Assembly (NCBI GenBank): GCA_029247365.1
Contig: JAQWLJ010000064.1
Coordinates: forward strand, 87,581-151,580
Origin: Acidimicrobiales bacterium
Lineage (GTDB): Bacteria; Actinomycetota; Acidimicrobiia; Acidimicrobiales; Aldehydirespiratoraceae
Direction: 5' to 3'
DNA length: 64,000 nt
The translations under genes were made by a program, and so were the position numbers. Positions within the stretch are counted from its first letter, which is position 1, and every line of letters starts with the position of its first letter. Of the stretch, positions 44,410 to 53,814 are shown one piece after another. The notes beneath the pieces were generated by a model, which worked only from the letters and a program-made list of their open reading frames with translations, was not told where the DNA came from and did no database searches.

Positions 44410-44423
44410 ATCCTAGCTAACGG

Positions 44424-44455
44424 TGCGAGTTACTGCTCGCAGAGTTGCCACTCTG
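44424..44455. promoter_or_regulatory. Two overlapping palindromes upstream of the MerR-menF fusion
   Basis: In the 74-base divergent gap, TGCGAG-N6-CTCGCA (44424-44441) overlaps by two bases CAGAGT-N4-ACTCTG (44440-44455). The second lies directly before GATAAT (44458-44463), a -10-like element for the DUF3097 gene; the first lies upstream of TAGGAT (44410-44415, minus strand) near the men start. MerR proteins usually bind dyads in the -35/-10 spacer, so these may be operators for the fusion itself. Confidence 0.45.
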
Positions 44456-44483
44456 AGGATAATCCAGGCGCTACCGTCGCGAC

Positions 44484-45305
44484 ATGCACGATGGACCGAT
44501 CGATCTCGATGCGCCACGGTCGCGCAAACCTGAGTACCCGGTCGTGGCAGCTCGCCGGGGTACGGTGCTCGAAGACCGCACCACGGGCGTCGTCGGTGCT
44601 CTGGTCTCGTTCGCGCCACCCCGCCTCGTTCTTCGCGACCGCTACGGCAAGGACCACACGGTCGCCTACCGAGACGGTTCGGTCCGGGCCGCAATCGACG
44701 GCAAGGGCGTGCCGTGCCGACTCGTCGCCCCAACCGCCGAGCCGGCGGCACCCGGCGTCACAGCCAGTGGATCGATCGATCTTGGCGAGGTCCCGGCCCG
44801 CGTTGCCCGCGCCAGCCGCCTGTGGGTCGAAGGTATCCACGACGCCGAACTCGTCGAAAAGGTGTGGGGTGCCGACCTCCGCGTTGAGGGGGTGGTCGTC
44901 GAACAACTCGACGGCGCCGACGACCTCGCCGAGCGCGTCCGCGACTTCCGCCCCGGCGAACGCCGTCGTCTCGGTGTGTTGCTGGACCATCTCGTCGACG
45001 GCTCTAAGGAGCAACGCATTGCCAACACGATTGCCGACCCAAACGTCATCATCACCGGTCATCCCTACGTCGACATCTGGCAGGCAGTGAAACCGTCGGT
45101 CATCGGCATCGACCGTTGGCCCGACGTACCGAAGGGCCAGCCCTGGAAGGAAGGCGTCATCGCCGCCCTCGGCGTGAATACGACCCCCGCCGCGTTCTGG
45201 AAACACGTCCTCGGCAAGGTCACGACGTGGAAGGACCTCGAACCACCCTTGCTCGGCGCTGTAGAGGAGCTCATCGACTTCGTCGCGCCTCCCGAACACA
45301 CCTAG
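44484..45305 (+). CDS. DUF3097 family protein
   Basis: 273 aa. The actinobacterial DUF3097 pattern is recognisable: N-terminal PVVAARRGTVLEDRTTGVVGALV, then SRLWVEGIHDAELVEKVWGADLRVEGVVVEQLDG and ITGHPYVDIWQAVKPSVIGI with the TTPAAFWKHVLGKV segment. The WVEGIHDAELVEK stretch recalls a TOPRIM-like metal site, but the function is not known. The family is nearly confined to Actinomycetota, which supports the host assignment. It is divergent from the men operon. Confidence 0.88.
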   Translation: MHDGPIDLDAPRSRKPEYPVVAARRGTVLEDRTTGVVGALVSFAPPRLVLRDRYGKDHTVAYRDGSVRAAIDGKGVPCRLVAPTAEPAAPGVTASGSIDLGEVPARVARASRLWVEGIHDAELVEKVWGADLRVEGVVVEQLDGADDLAERVRDFRPGERRRLGVLLDHLVDGSKEQRIANTIADPNVIITGHPYVDIWQAVKPSVIGIDRWPDVPKGQPWKEGVIAALGVNTTPAAFWKHVLGKVTTWKDLEPPLLGAVEELIDFVAPPEHT

Positions 45306-45315
45306 CCTTCACCCT

Positions 45316-46746
45316 ATGGCGCGCCAACCGAACATCGTCCTCATCAATTGCGACGACCTCGGATACGGTGACCTCGGCTGCTACGGCTCGGAGGTCCACG
45401 ACACACCCCGGATCAATCAGCTCGCCGCTCAAGGCACCCGACTGCTCTCGTTCTACATGGGGTCTCCGGTGTGTACCCCGTCGCGCGGAGCGATGCTCAC
45501 CGGTTCCTATCCGGCCCGGATCGGCTTCGACGACTTCGACGGGCTCCACGTCCTGTTCCCCGGAAGCGCCTGCGGCCTCAACCCGTCGGAGCACACCATT
45601 GCGTCAGTGTTGAAGGGCGCGGGCTACGCAACCGAGATCGTCGGCAAGTGGCATTGCGGCGATCAACCCGAGTTTCTTCCCACCAATCACGGCTTCGACC
45701 GCTGGTTCGGCTTGCCCTACAGCAACGACATGGGCATCCAGCACAGCCCGAGCCTGATCGAGGAGCACGGCGATCAACTGATCGCCGCCGGGTACACGTT
45801 GCCGCCCGTCATCCCGTATCCACCACTCCCGCTCATGCGCGACGACCAGATCGTCGAAACCCAACCCGACCAGACGATGCTGACCCGGCGCTATGTCGAA
45901 CGATCGGTCGACTTCATCCGCGAGAACGCCGATCAGCCGTTCTTCCTCTACTTCGCGCACATGCACGTCCACCTGCCGCTCTATGTGGAAGACACCTTCC
46001 ACGAGGGATCTCGCAACGGCCCATACGGCGCTGCCGTGCACGCGATCGACTGGGCGACCGGCGTCCTGATGGACGAACTCGAGGCGCAGGGTCTCCACAA
46101 CGACACGATCGTTGTCTTCACCAGCGATAACGGCGCCCTTTGTCGGCCTGGCGAGGGGAGCAACGCTCCGCTGCGGGGCAAGAAGGGTCGCACGAGCGAC
46201 GGAGGGATCCGGGTGCCTGGGATCGTGCGGTGGCCGGGGGTGATCCCAGCCGGGGCCGTTTGCGACGAACTTCTCACCGCCATGGACCTCCTCCCAACCC
46301 TTGCGAGTTGGGCCGGCACTGCGGTACCAGCCGACACGGTCATCGACGGCCGCGACATCGCAGGTGTCCTCACCGGCGATGCGGCGTCACCGCACGGGAC
46401 CTTTGCCTATTACAACGGAACGGTGCTCGAGGCCGTGCGAGACGCACGCTACAAACTTCGCGTGGTTCACCGTTCGGGCCGTGATCGCACGATCATCGCC
46501 GAGCTATTCGACCTTCGGGCCGACATCGGCGAGACCACCGATATCGCCGCGGAACACCCCGAGGAGGTCGAGCGTCTCCAGACTGCAGCCGACGCATTCC
46601 GCACCGAACTCGGCGACAGCGTCCTTGGCGTGAAGGGCAGCGCGTGCCGGCCGTCTGGCCGGGTCGAAGGCGTGTGTCCACGGGCCCTCCTCGGCGACGA
46701 CCACCCCATGGTGATCGCCGAGTACGACCTCAGCGATCGAGGTTGA
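45316..46746 (+). CDS. Type I sulfatase (arylsulfatase A-like)
   Basis: 476 aa, ten bases after the DUF3097 gene. The metal aspartates are in INCDDLGYGDLG (Asp13/Asp14), and the formylglycine motif is Cys53-Thr-Pro-Ser-Arg57 followed by GAMLTGSYPARIG; later GKWHCG, VFTSDNGAL and the GKKGRTSDGGIRVPGIVRWPG loop complete an arylsulfatase A-type site. No signal peptide, so cytoplasmic. It needs a formylglycine-generating enzyme, not seen here. It is distinct from the sulfatase at 7321-9114. The substrate is unknown. Confidence 0.92.
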   Translation: MARQPNIVLINCDDLGYGDLGCYGSEVHDTPRINQLAAQGTRLLSFYMGSPVCTPSRGAMLTGSYPARIGFDDFDGLHVLFPGSACGLNPSEHTIASVLKGAGYATEIVGKWHCGDQPEFLPTNHGFDRWFGLPYSNDMGIQHSPSLIEEHGDQLIAAGYTLPPVIPYPPLPLMRDDQIVETQPDQTMLTRRYVERSVDFIRENADQPFFLYFAHMHVHLPLYVEDTFHEGSRNGPYGAAVHAIDWATGVLMDELEAQGLHNDTIVVFTSDNGALCRPGEGSNAPLRGKKGRTSDGGIRVPGIVRWPGVIPAGAVCDELLTAMDLLPTLASWAGTAVPADTVIDGRDIAGVLTGDAASPHGTFAYYNGTVLEAVRDARYKLRVVHRSGRDRTIIAELFDLRADIGETTDIAAEHPEEVERLQTAADAFRTELGDSVLGVKGSACRPSGRVEGVCPRALLGDDHPMVIAEYDLSDRG

Positions 46747-46795
46747 ACGCCACCATCGCGCCAGTGTCACGCGCCGTGCGTACGATCGGCAACAG

Positions 46796-49700
46796 ATGAC
46801 CATCGACGTCGCGACGACCCCGTACGGCCCGCCAGCTCACGAAGCGCTGGCCGCCTCGATTGACCGGTACAAGGCAGCCGACCGCCTTGCGCCGGTTTCG
46901 ATCATCGTGTCGTCGAACCAGGTTGGCATCGCCGCCCGCCGCGCCCTCGGCCGACGCGGTGGTATCGCCGCAGTCACCTTCCTCACCCCCTATCGGCTCG
47001 CCGAACTCCTGGGGTCCGGGGTGGTCGCAGCCCGCGGTCGTCGACCCGTCTCCACACCTGTCTTGGCCGGGGCGGTTCGCGCCGTCCTCGCGAATGAGCC
47101 CGGTCACTTCCGCGGGGTTGAACACCATCCCGCAACCGAACGGGCCCTTGTTCGCGCCCACCGGGATTTGTCAGAGATCGGCCCTGCCGGCCTCGACCGC
47201 CTCGCAGCCCAATCGACCCGGACCGCCGACGTGGTCCGAGTCCATCGCCAGGTCGGTGACCAGATCCGCCGGAAGTTCTCCGACGAACAAGATCTTGTTG
47301 CGGCTGCCGTCGCGACCATTCCCAACACGCCACCCGTCCTCCGCGATCTCGGCCCAACCATCGTGTTCCTCGCACAGCGGCTGTCGTCGAACCAGGCCCA
47401 CCTGCTCTCGGTGCTCGGCCAGCACCATCCGGTCACACTGCTGGCCGGCATCACCGGCAACGCCGACGCCGACGCTGCGGTCCAACGGTCAACCGAGATG
47501 ATCGGCGGCACATGGCCAACCACCCAGACGGCGCCAGCCGCCGTCCCAGCCCGGGCGCTAAGCGTCTCCGACGCCGACGACGAGGTCCGCCACGCCGTCC
47601 GCCAGGTTGTCGACGCCGCCCGTTCCGGCACACCCCTCGGCCGCGTTGCCATTCTCTACGGCAACCGTGACCCCTACGCCCGACTAATCGGCGATGCCCT
47701 CGACGCCGCCGAGATCGAGTGGTTCGGCACCTCGGTGCGAACCGCCGACACCTCGCTGCTCGGCCGCTCACTGCTCGCCCTCCTTGCGCTCCCTGACCAC
47801 GACCTCTCCCGTCACGACATCGCCGCCTGGCTCGCCGGTGCACCGATCCGAGGCACCGACAACCGCCCCGCACCAGTCGCTTCGTGGGAGCGCGCCTCCC
47901 GATCGGCCGGCATCGTCGCGGGACTCGAACAGTGGCAGAACCGGCTGACCCGCCTGGCCAACGATCTCGAGGCCGATGCCGTCAACGCCGAACGCGACAC
48001 CGAACTCGAATGGCAAGCCGCCCGTCACCGTCGCGACGCCGAGTCGGCTCGCACACTCGCCGACTTCGTCACCGACCTCGATGCGGCACTCAACCCCGGC
48101 GGTATGGGCCGAACATGGTCCGGCCTCGCCGCCTGGTGCCGTTCGCTCGTTCGCACGTACCTTGGCGGCGAGACCTTGCGGACCGACTGGCCGCTCGAAG
48201 AACAGGCCGCAGCTCAGCGGATCGACGCGGCGATCGACCGCCTCGGCGACCTCGATGGCGTCGACCCCGAGCCCTCCCCCAGGGCGTTCCGTCGGGCCCT
48301 GGAGCTTCAACTCGCCGACGACCTGGGCCGCCACGGCACGTTCGGCAACGGGGTGCTCGTCGGCTCTGTCTCCCTCGGGCTCGGCCTCGAGCTCGATGAG
48401 GTCGTCATTGTCGGCATGGCCGAGGGGTCATTCCCGGCTCGACGCCGCAACGATCCCCTGCTCCCCGATCGCGTCCGAGCCGTCGTCGGTCCCGATCTCC
48501 CACAACGCTCCGACCTGGCGCATGACGATCATCGGGCCCTACTCGCCGTCCTTGCTGCCGCCGGCCGCACGACTTACATGTTTCCTCGGGGTGATCTGCG
48601 CCGAAACGCCCAGCGGGCGCCTTCACGATGGCTGCTCGACGCCACCGAGCACCACGACGGCGTGCGCCCGTCGGCCGAGGAACTCCATGCACTCACCGGC
48701 GACTGGCTTCGAGAGGTCCCGTCCTTCGTTGCCGGCCTCCGCAGCAGCGATTTCCCCGCCACCATCACCGAATACGACGTGCGCTCGCTGCTCGATCATG
48801 TCGAAGCGGGCAATCGGTTCACGCTCGATCTCGTTCCCTCGGACCGGGCACCCGTTCGACGCGGCGCCGAGCTACTCACCGCCCGACTGTCAACCGACTA
48901 CACCCGATTCGACGGCAATCTCGCGACCGATGGCGACCTCCGTGGCGCCATGGTTCCACATCCCGGCGCCGACGGGCACATCACCTCTGCAACCCGACTT
49001 GAGGCTTGGGCCAGCTGTCCCCACGCCTACTTCATTCGTCACGTTCTCGGCGTGTCTCCGGTGGACGACCCCGAGGAGCAGTACCGCATCTCGCCGCTGA
49101 CGCGAGGAACACTCGTCCACGACACGCTCGATCGGTGGATCGCCGAGGCGCTCGCCGACGATGCCATTCCCGATCCCGGCGATGCCTGGCCCGAGCCCCA
49201 ACTCGAGCGGCTGTACGAGATCGCTGACGAGAACGCTCGCCGCCTTGAGCACCGAGGGATGGTGGGCCGACGCGTCTACTGGAGCCGCGACAAGCAAGTC
49301 ATCCGCCGCGATCTCGAGGCATTCGTCCGGTTCGATGACAATCAGCGGGCGGCGTATGGGAGCACGCCGATCGCCACCGAGCTGTCTTTCGGCATGCCGG
49401 GCTCCGCCACGCCGCCCGTCGAGATTGCACTGCCCGATGGCCGCTCGATCACGGTCCGTGGCGCCATCGACCGTGTCGACCGGACGTCCGGTGACGGGCT
49501 GATCGTCATCGACTACAAGACTGGTTCACAGCACGGCTACGACGACCTCAACGCCGACGACCCAACGCCGAATGGCACCCACCTGCAACTCGTGCTGTAT
49601 GCACTGGCAGCCCGTTCGATCATCGGCCAACAGGGAGGCCCCGAACGGGGCACTTACTGGTTCGTCACGCAACGAGGTGGCTTCCAAGCGGCCGGTTACG

Positions 49701-49939
49701 ACGTCGAACCGACCGTCGAGTCGAGCGCGCTCACCACCGTCGGGCGAATCGTCGATGGCATCGCAGCCGGTCATTTCCCTGCCCATCCGGCCGCTCCGGC
49801 ATTTCGGCCCTGGGTCGACTGCGTCTTTTGCGAGCCCGATGGCCTCGGCCTCACCCATCAGCATGCAGATTGGCGCCGTAAGCGCACCCAGCCAGCCCTC
49901 AACGACTACGTCGACCTCAGCGGGGGCGATCGTGGCTGA
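46796..49939 (+). CDS. AddB-like helicase-nuclease subunit (inactive helicase plus PD-(D/E)XK nuclease)
   Basis: 1047 aa. The N-terminal UvrD-like region lacks an ATP-binding loop, as in AddB. The C-terminal part is a RecB-type nuclease: RLEAWASCPHAYFIRHVL with Cys741, TRGTLVHDTLDRW, and the catalytic IVIDYKTG (Asp906, Lys908). The AddB iron-sulfur pattern is Cys...Cys-x2-Cys-x5-Cys; here Cys1009-x2-Cys1012 is present but the last position is Gly1018. With the next gene it should make a double-strand-break resecting AddAB/AdnAB-like enzyme. The genes overlap by eight bases. Confidence 0.85.
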   Translation: MTIDVATTPYGPPAHEALAASIDRYKAADRLAPVSIIVSSNQVGIAARRALGRRGGIAAVTFLTPYRLAELLGSGVVAARGRRPVSTPVLAGAVRAVLANEPGHFRGVEHHPATERALVRAHRDLSEIGPAGLDRLAAQSTRTADVVRVHRQVGDQIRRKFSDEQDLVAAAVATIPNTPPVLRDLGPTIVFLAQRLSSNQAHLLSVLGQHHPVTLLAGITGNADADAAVQRSTEMIGGTWPTTQTAPAAVPARALSVSDADDEVRHAVRQVVDAARSGTPLGRVAILYGNRDPYARLIGDALDAAEIEWFGTSVRTADTSLLGRSLLALLALPDHDLSRHDIAAWLAGAPIRGTDNRPAPVASWERASRSAGIVAGLEQWQNRLTRLANDLEADAVNAERDTELEWQAARHRRDAESARTLADFVTDLDAALNPGGMGRTWSGLAAWCRSLVRTYLGGETLRTDWPLEEQAAAQRIDAAIDRLGDLDGVDPEPSPRAFRRALELQLADDLGRHGTFGNGVLVGSVSLGLGLELDEVVIVGMAEGSFPARRRNDPLLPDRVRAVVGPDLPQRSDLAHDDHRALLAVLAAAGRTTYMFPRGDLRRNAQRAPSRWLLDATEHHDGVRPSAEELHALTGDWLREVPSFVAGLRSSDFPATITEYDVRSLLDHVEAGNRFTLDLVPSDRAPVRRGAELLTARLSTDYTRFDGNLATDGDLRGAMVPHPGADGHITSATRLEAWASCPHAYFIRHVLGVSPVDDPEEQYRISPLTRGTLVHDTLDRWIAEALADDAIPDPGDAWPEPQLERLYEIADENARRLEHRGMVGRRVYWSRDKQVIRRDLEAFVRFDDNQRAAYGSTPIATELSFGMPGSATPPVEIALPDGRSITVRGAIDRVDRTSGDGLIVIDYKTGSQHGYDDLNADDPTPNGTHLQLVLYALAARSIIGQQGGPERGTYWFVTQRGGFQAAGYDVEPTVESSALTTVGRIVDGIAAGHFPAHPAAPAFRPWVDCVFCEPDGLGLTHQHADWRRKRTQPALNDYVDLSGGDRG

Positions 49940-52900
49940 CCGGACCCCCATCGATCAGGCGGCTCGAGATCGCATTCGAGGCGAACGCGACCGCACGCTC
50001 TTCGTCGAGGCTGGTGCTGGTTCGGGCAAGACTCGAGCCCTCGTCGACCGGGTGGAAGCGCTGGTGATCGATGACGCAATTCCCCTCGAGAACATTGCGG
50101 CGATCACCTTCACCGAGAAGGCGGCTGCCGAGCTTCGCGATCGCGTTCGGCAGCGCTTCGAGGCGTGCGTCGCCGAGCCCCCACAGCCAGGCGCCGCCGA
50201 TGCGGCGCGGGCAGCCCTTCAACAACTCGACGGCGCCCCGATCGGAACGCTGCACAGTTTCGCCCAGCGCCTGCTCGGCGAGCACCCCGTCGAGGCGGGG
50301 CTGCCACCAGGTGTCGAAGTACTCGACGAAATCGGATCCCAGATCGAATTCGAACAGCGTTGGCGGGTGTTCCTCGACGAACTTCTCGACGACGAGTCAA
50401 TAACTCACACGTTGCTCGCGCTCGAGGGGGCCGGCATTCGTCTCGATGCCCTGCGGTCTCTGGCCCTTCAAATGGCAACCAACTGGGACCTCGTTGAGGA
50501 GCGGCTCAACTTCGACGCCCCGCCGCCAGGCGCGTTCCCCCTAGCCGAACTCCTGCAGGCGTTCGACAAGGTCGAACCGTACGCCAATGAATGTGACAAC
50601 CCCGACGACAAGCTCCTTGCCCGCTTCCCCACCCTTCGCGACCATCGAGCGCTTATCGCTGGCGCGCTCGACGATGTCGATGCGCTCGCACTCGCCTCTG
50701 AGATGGGTGATCGCAACGGTGCTCGCCTGTCGATTCGGGTTGGCAACGTCGGAAGCAGAGGCAACTGGCGGACCGACATCGCCGACGTCCGTAATGCCTT
50801 CGCCGACCTCCGGGTGGCCTGCGACGACGCCGTTTCGTCGGTGACCGCTGTCGCTCTCACCCACATGGCTGCTCGGATCGGGCGCTTCGTTCTCGATGCC
50901 GCCGATGAACGACGCGACGTTGGCCGACTCGAATTCCACGACCTGCTCGTTCGGACCCGTCGCCTCCTGCGGAGCCCAGAGCACGGTACCGAGGTGCGCG
51001 CCGCACTGGCCGAGCGCTATCCCCGACTACTCCTCGACGAGTTCCAGGACACCGACCCGATACAGATCGAGCTGGCGACGCTGATTGCCACCGACGAGAC
51101 CGATGTCTTCGACAAGGACTGGACCGAGCTCACGGTCCGGCCGGGGTCACTGTTCCTCGTTGGCGATCCCAAGCAGTCGATCTACCGGTTCCGACGAGCC
51201 GATATTGGCGTCTTTCTGACCACCCGCGATCGCATCGCCGACCGTCCAGCGTTAACGGTGAACTTCCGGACCACGGCGCCGATTATCGAGTGGGTCAACC
51301 ACGTGTTTGGTCAGCTGATCCGCTTCGAGCCCGGCAGCCAGCCCGAGTACGTTCCACTTTCGGCTCATCGCAACGAGGCCGCACCCTCAGGACCGGCGGT
51401 CGCTGTGCTCGGGGCCGAGCCGATTCCCGAAAAGCTCTCGGCCGACGCGCTGCGGGTGCGTGAGTCTCGCGACGTCGCAGCAACGATCGCCGAGGCGCTT
51501 GACGAACAGTCGCCGTGGCAGGTCGACGACGACGAGGGCGGCTGGCGCAACACGCGAGCGAGTGACATCTGCATCCTGCTGCCGGCTCGGACCAGCCTTC
51601 CATCGCTCGAAGCGGCCCTCACGGCCGCCGGTGTGCCCTATCGCGCCGAGACATCGTCACTCGTCTACGCGACTCGAGAGGTTCGCGAGCTTCTCCTTGC
51701 GCTCACTGCGGTTGCGGACCCTACCGACGAACTTGCCACCGTCGCCGCCCTCCGCTCGTTTGTCTTCGGCTGCGGCGACGACGATCTCGCCCACTGGCGT
51801 CTCGGGATACGGGGCCGCTTCAGCATCCGCAATCCGATTCCCGAAGAGGCGGTCGATCATCCGGTCGCCACTGGCCTTCGTCACCTGCAACAGCTCCACG
51901 ACGCCCGCCTGTGGTCCACCCCGGCCGAACTGCTCGATCGCCTCATACGCGAGCGCGGCGTTCTTGAGTCCGCTGTGGCGACTGCCGCACCGCGAGACAT
52001 TTGGCGGCGGCTGCGATTCGTTGTCGACCAGGCGCGAGCGTGGGTCGATGCAGGCGGGGTCGACCTCCGCGCCTACCTGCAGTGGGCTCGCCTGCAAGGG
52101 GCTGACAATGCCCGGGTCTCCGAGACCGTGCTGCCCGAGACCGACGACGACAGCGTCCGGATCATGACGATCCATAGTGCCAAGGGCCTCGAATTCCCCG
52201 TCACCGTGCTCGCCGGTATGACCACTCGCATTAGCAACCCACCTCGGGGGCCCTCGGTCAGCTTTCCTCCCGGAGCAGACGTCGTGCTGCGCCTCTCCAC
52301 CGACGTGACGTCGGGGGGTTACGACACCTGGAAACCTCTCGACGACCAGATGGACGAACACGAGCGTCTCCGCCTGCTGTACGTCGCCGCCACGCGCGCC
52401 CGCGACCACCTCGTCGTCTGCCTTCACCGCGAGGAACGCAAGGTTCGTACCGGCGCAAGTGTCTTGGCCGAACACGCGCTCACCACCGCTGTGTCCCAGC
52501 CGCTCGAGCCGATGGGCGGCACCCGCCGTCGACCGAACCCGACGAGACCAACACCGATGCCACCGCGCGACGAGTGGCTCGCGGCGAGGGCCGAAGCGCT
52601 CCATCGGGCATCAGCTCGATCGGTCGTAGCGGCCACCACCTTGGCGCGGGAGGCGGCCGAGGCCACCGACCCGGGCCTCCACAAGCACGCGCGAGATCTC
52701 GATCTGCCTCCATGGCAGAAGGGTCGCTACGGAACGGCAGTTGGGCGCGCGGTTCACGGAGTGCTCCAAGTCATCGACCTCGCCACCGGCGACGGGCTCG
52801 AAGCTGCTGCGGCGGCGCAAGCAACGTCGGAAGGCGTCGCCAACCGCACTGCGGTCGTCGAAGCACTTGCCCGGCAAGCCATCGAGTCAGACCTCGCACG

Positions 52901-53285
52901 CGAGGCAAGTAGCAGCGACTTCTGGCGCGAGTTGTGGGTCGCTGCACCGGTCGGCGACTACCTGATCGAGGGCTACGTCGATCTGCTCTACCGCAACCAA
53001 CGCGGCCTCGTGATCGTCGACTGGAAGACAGACCACGTCGAGGGTGACGACGACGTTCGATCGAAGCTGACGCGGTACCGCCTCCAGGGCGCAAGCTACG
53101 CGGCGGCGGTCGAAGCCGCGACCGGCGAGGTAGTCCAGCGCGTGGTGTTCGCGTTCTTGAGTGAAGAAGGCGTGGTCGAGGCCGAGCTCCCCGAGTTGCC
53201 GGCCGCACTGGCCGAGGTCCGGGCGCGTACCGCCGAACTCGCCGATGCGTCAGCGACGGTCGAGACGCTCGCCCAGCTCGGCTGA
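49932..53285 (+). CDS. AddA/RecB-like UvrD-superfamily helicase with C-terminal nuclease domain
   Basis: 1117 aa from a GTG at 49932 inside the end of the AddB-like gene (eight-base overlap). Helicase motifs in order: Walker A EAGAGSGKT (26-34), ITFTEKAAAELRDR, LLLDEFQDTDPIQ, VGDPKQSIYRFRRAD, IMTIHSAKGLEFPV and LLYVAATRARDHL. The C-terminal PD-(D/E)XK nuclease has GTAVGRAVHGVLQ, the LIEGYVDLLY acidic strand and VIVDWKTDHV. Together with the AddB-like protein it would unwind and trim broken DNA ends for recombination. Its last 36 bases overlap the convergent marR gene. Confidence 0.92.
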   Translation: MADRTPIDQAARDRIRGERDRTLFVEAGAGSGKTRALVDRVEALVIDDAIPLENIAAITFTEKAAAELRDRVRQRFEACVAEPPQPGAADAARAALQQLDGAPIGTLHSFAQRLLGEHPVEAGLPPGVEVLDEIGSQIEFEQRWRVFLDELLDDESITHTLLALEGAGIRLDALRSLALQMATNWDLVEERLNFDAPPPGAFPLAELLQAFDKVEPYANECDNPDDKLLARFPTLRDHRALIAGALDDVDALALASEMGDRNGARLSIRVGNVGSRGNWRTDIADVRNAFADLRVACDDAVSSVTAVALTHMAARIGRFVLDAADERRDVGRLEFHDLLVRTRRLLRSPEHGTEVRAALAERYPRLLLDEFQDTDPIQIELATLIATDETDVFDKDWTELTVRPGSLFLVGDPKQSIYRFRRADIGVFLTTRDRIADRPALTVNFRTTAPIIEWVNHVFGQLIRFEPGSQPEYVPLSAHRNEAAPSGPAVAVLGAEPIPEKLSADALRVRESRDVAATIAEALDEQSPWQVDDDEGGWRNTRASDICILLPARTSLPSLEAALTAAGVPYRAETSSLVYATREVRELLLALTAVADPTDELATVAALRSFVFGCGDDDLAHWRLGIRGRFSIRNPIPEEAVDHPVATGLRHLQQLHDARLWSTPAELLDRLIRERGVLESAVATAAPRDIWRRLRFVVDQARAWVDAGGVDLRAYLQWARLQGADNARVSETVLPETDDDSVRIMTIHSAKGLEFPVTVLAGMTTRISNPPRGPSVSFPPGADVVLRLSTDVTSGGYDTWKPLDDQMDEHERLRLLYVAATRARDHLVVCLHREERKVRTGASVLAEHALTTAVSQPLEPMGGTRRRPNPTRPTPMPPRDEWLAARAEALHRASARSVVAATTLAREAAEATDPGLHKHARDLDLPPWQKGRYGTAVGRAVHGVLQVIDLATGDGLEAAAAAQATSEGVANRTAVVEALARQAIESDLAREASSSDFWRELWVAAPVGDYLIEGYVDLLYRNQRGLVIVDWKTDHVEGDDDVRSKLTRYRLQGASYAAAVEAATGEVVQRVVFAFLSEEGVVEAELPELPAALAEVRARTAELADASATVETLAQLG

Positions 53286-53756
53286 CAACCGAACCAACCC
53301 TTGGCCGAGCTCGACCCGCTGAGCTTCGTCGAGATCACCGATCTCGAGGTCGAAGGTGTCGAGCACCAGGTGCAGGGCCCCGATCGTGGTCTCGAGACCC
53401 TTGTGGCTGAGTTCAACGAGCGACCGGCGACCGTCACCCGGGTCGGCCACTCGCTTCACCATCCCGCGGTCCTCAAGCCGCCGAATCGTCTTTGTTGTGC
53501 CGCCCGTGGTCTGCACCAGTGAGTCGGAAATCTCACCCGCCGACAACCGCTGGGGTTCGCCTGCGAGGTACAGCGTCATGAGTGCCGTGAACTCGCTGGT
53601 GTCGAGTCCATCAGCTGCGAGCGTCGATGACAGCCACGATTCGATCAGGCGCCCGGTCCGTAAAACTGCGACCAAGACCCCAATGGTCGAACGGTGCCCC
53701 TCCCCCATGTGGGGGGCGAGCGAGCCGAGAAGGTTGGGCTCGGCAGCATCGGTCAT
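53250..53756 (-). CDS. MarR-family transcriptional regulator
   Basis: 168 aa winged-helix protein: the DNA-binding part is TSEFTALMTLYLAG, LSAGEISDSLVQTTGGTTKTIRRLEDRGMVKRVADPGDGRR with the beta-wing DPGDGRRSLVELS, flanked by dimerisation helices. The 3' end overlaps the last 36 bases of the AddA-like gene on the other strand. Its target is unknown; the divergent gamma-glutamylcyclotransferase-like gene starts 59 bases away and is one candidate. Confidence 0.9.
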   Translation of the reverse strand: MTDAAEPNLLGSLAPHMGEGHRSTIGVLVAVLRTGRLIESWLSSTLAADGLDTSEFTALMTLYLAGEPQRLSAGEISDSLVQTTGGTTKTIRRLEDRGMVKRVADPGDGRRSLVELSHKGLETTIGALHLVLDTFDLEIGDLDEAQRVELGQGLVRLSAELGERLDRR

Positions 53757-53814
53757 GGAACGAGCGTACTCACCGGTGCCCGGCTCAGCCGCAGCGACCC
53801 ACTAGAACAGTTGC

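Noticed and set aside
42877..45090. Long plus-strand open frame opposite the MerR-menF fusion
   Set aside because: It overlaps two real genes in other frames and shows no recognisable protein; it is an antisense shadow.
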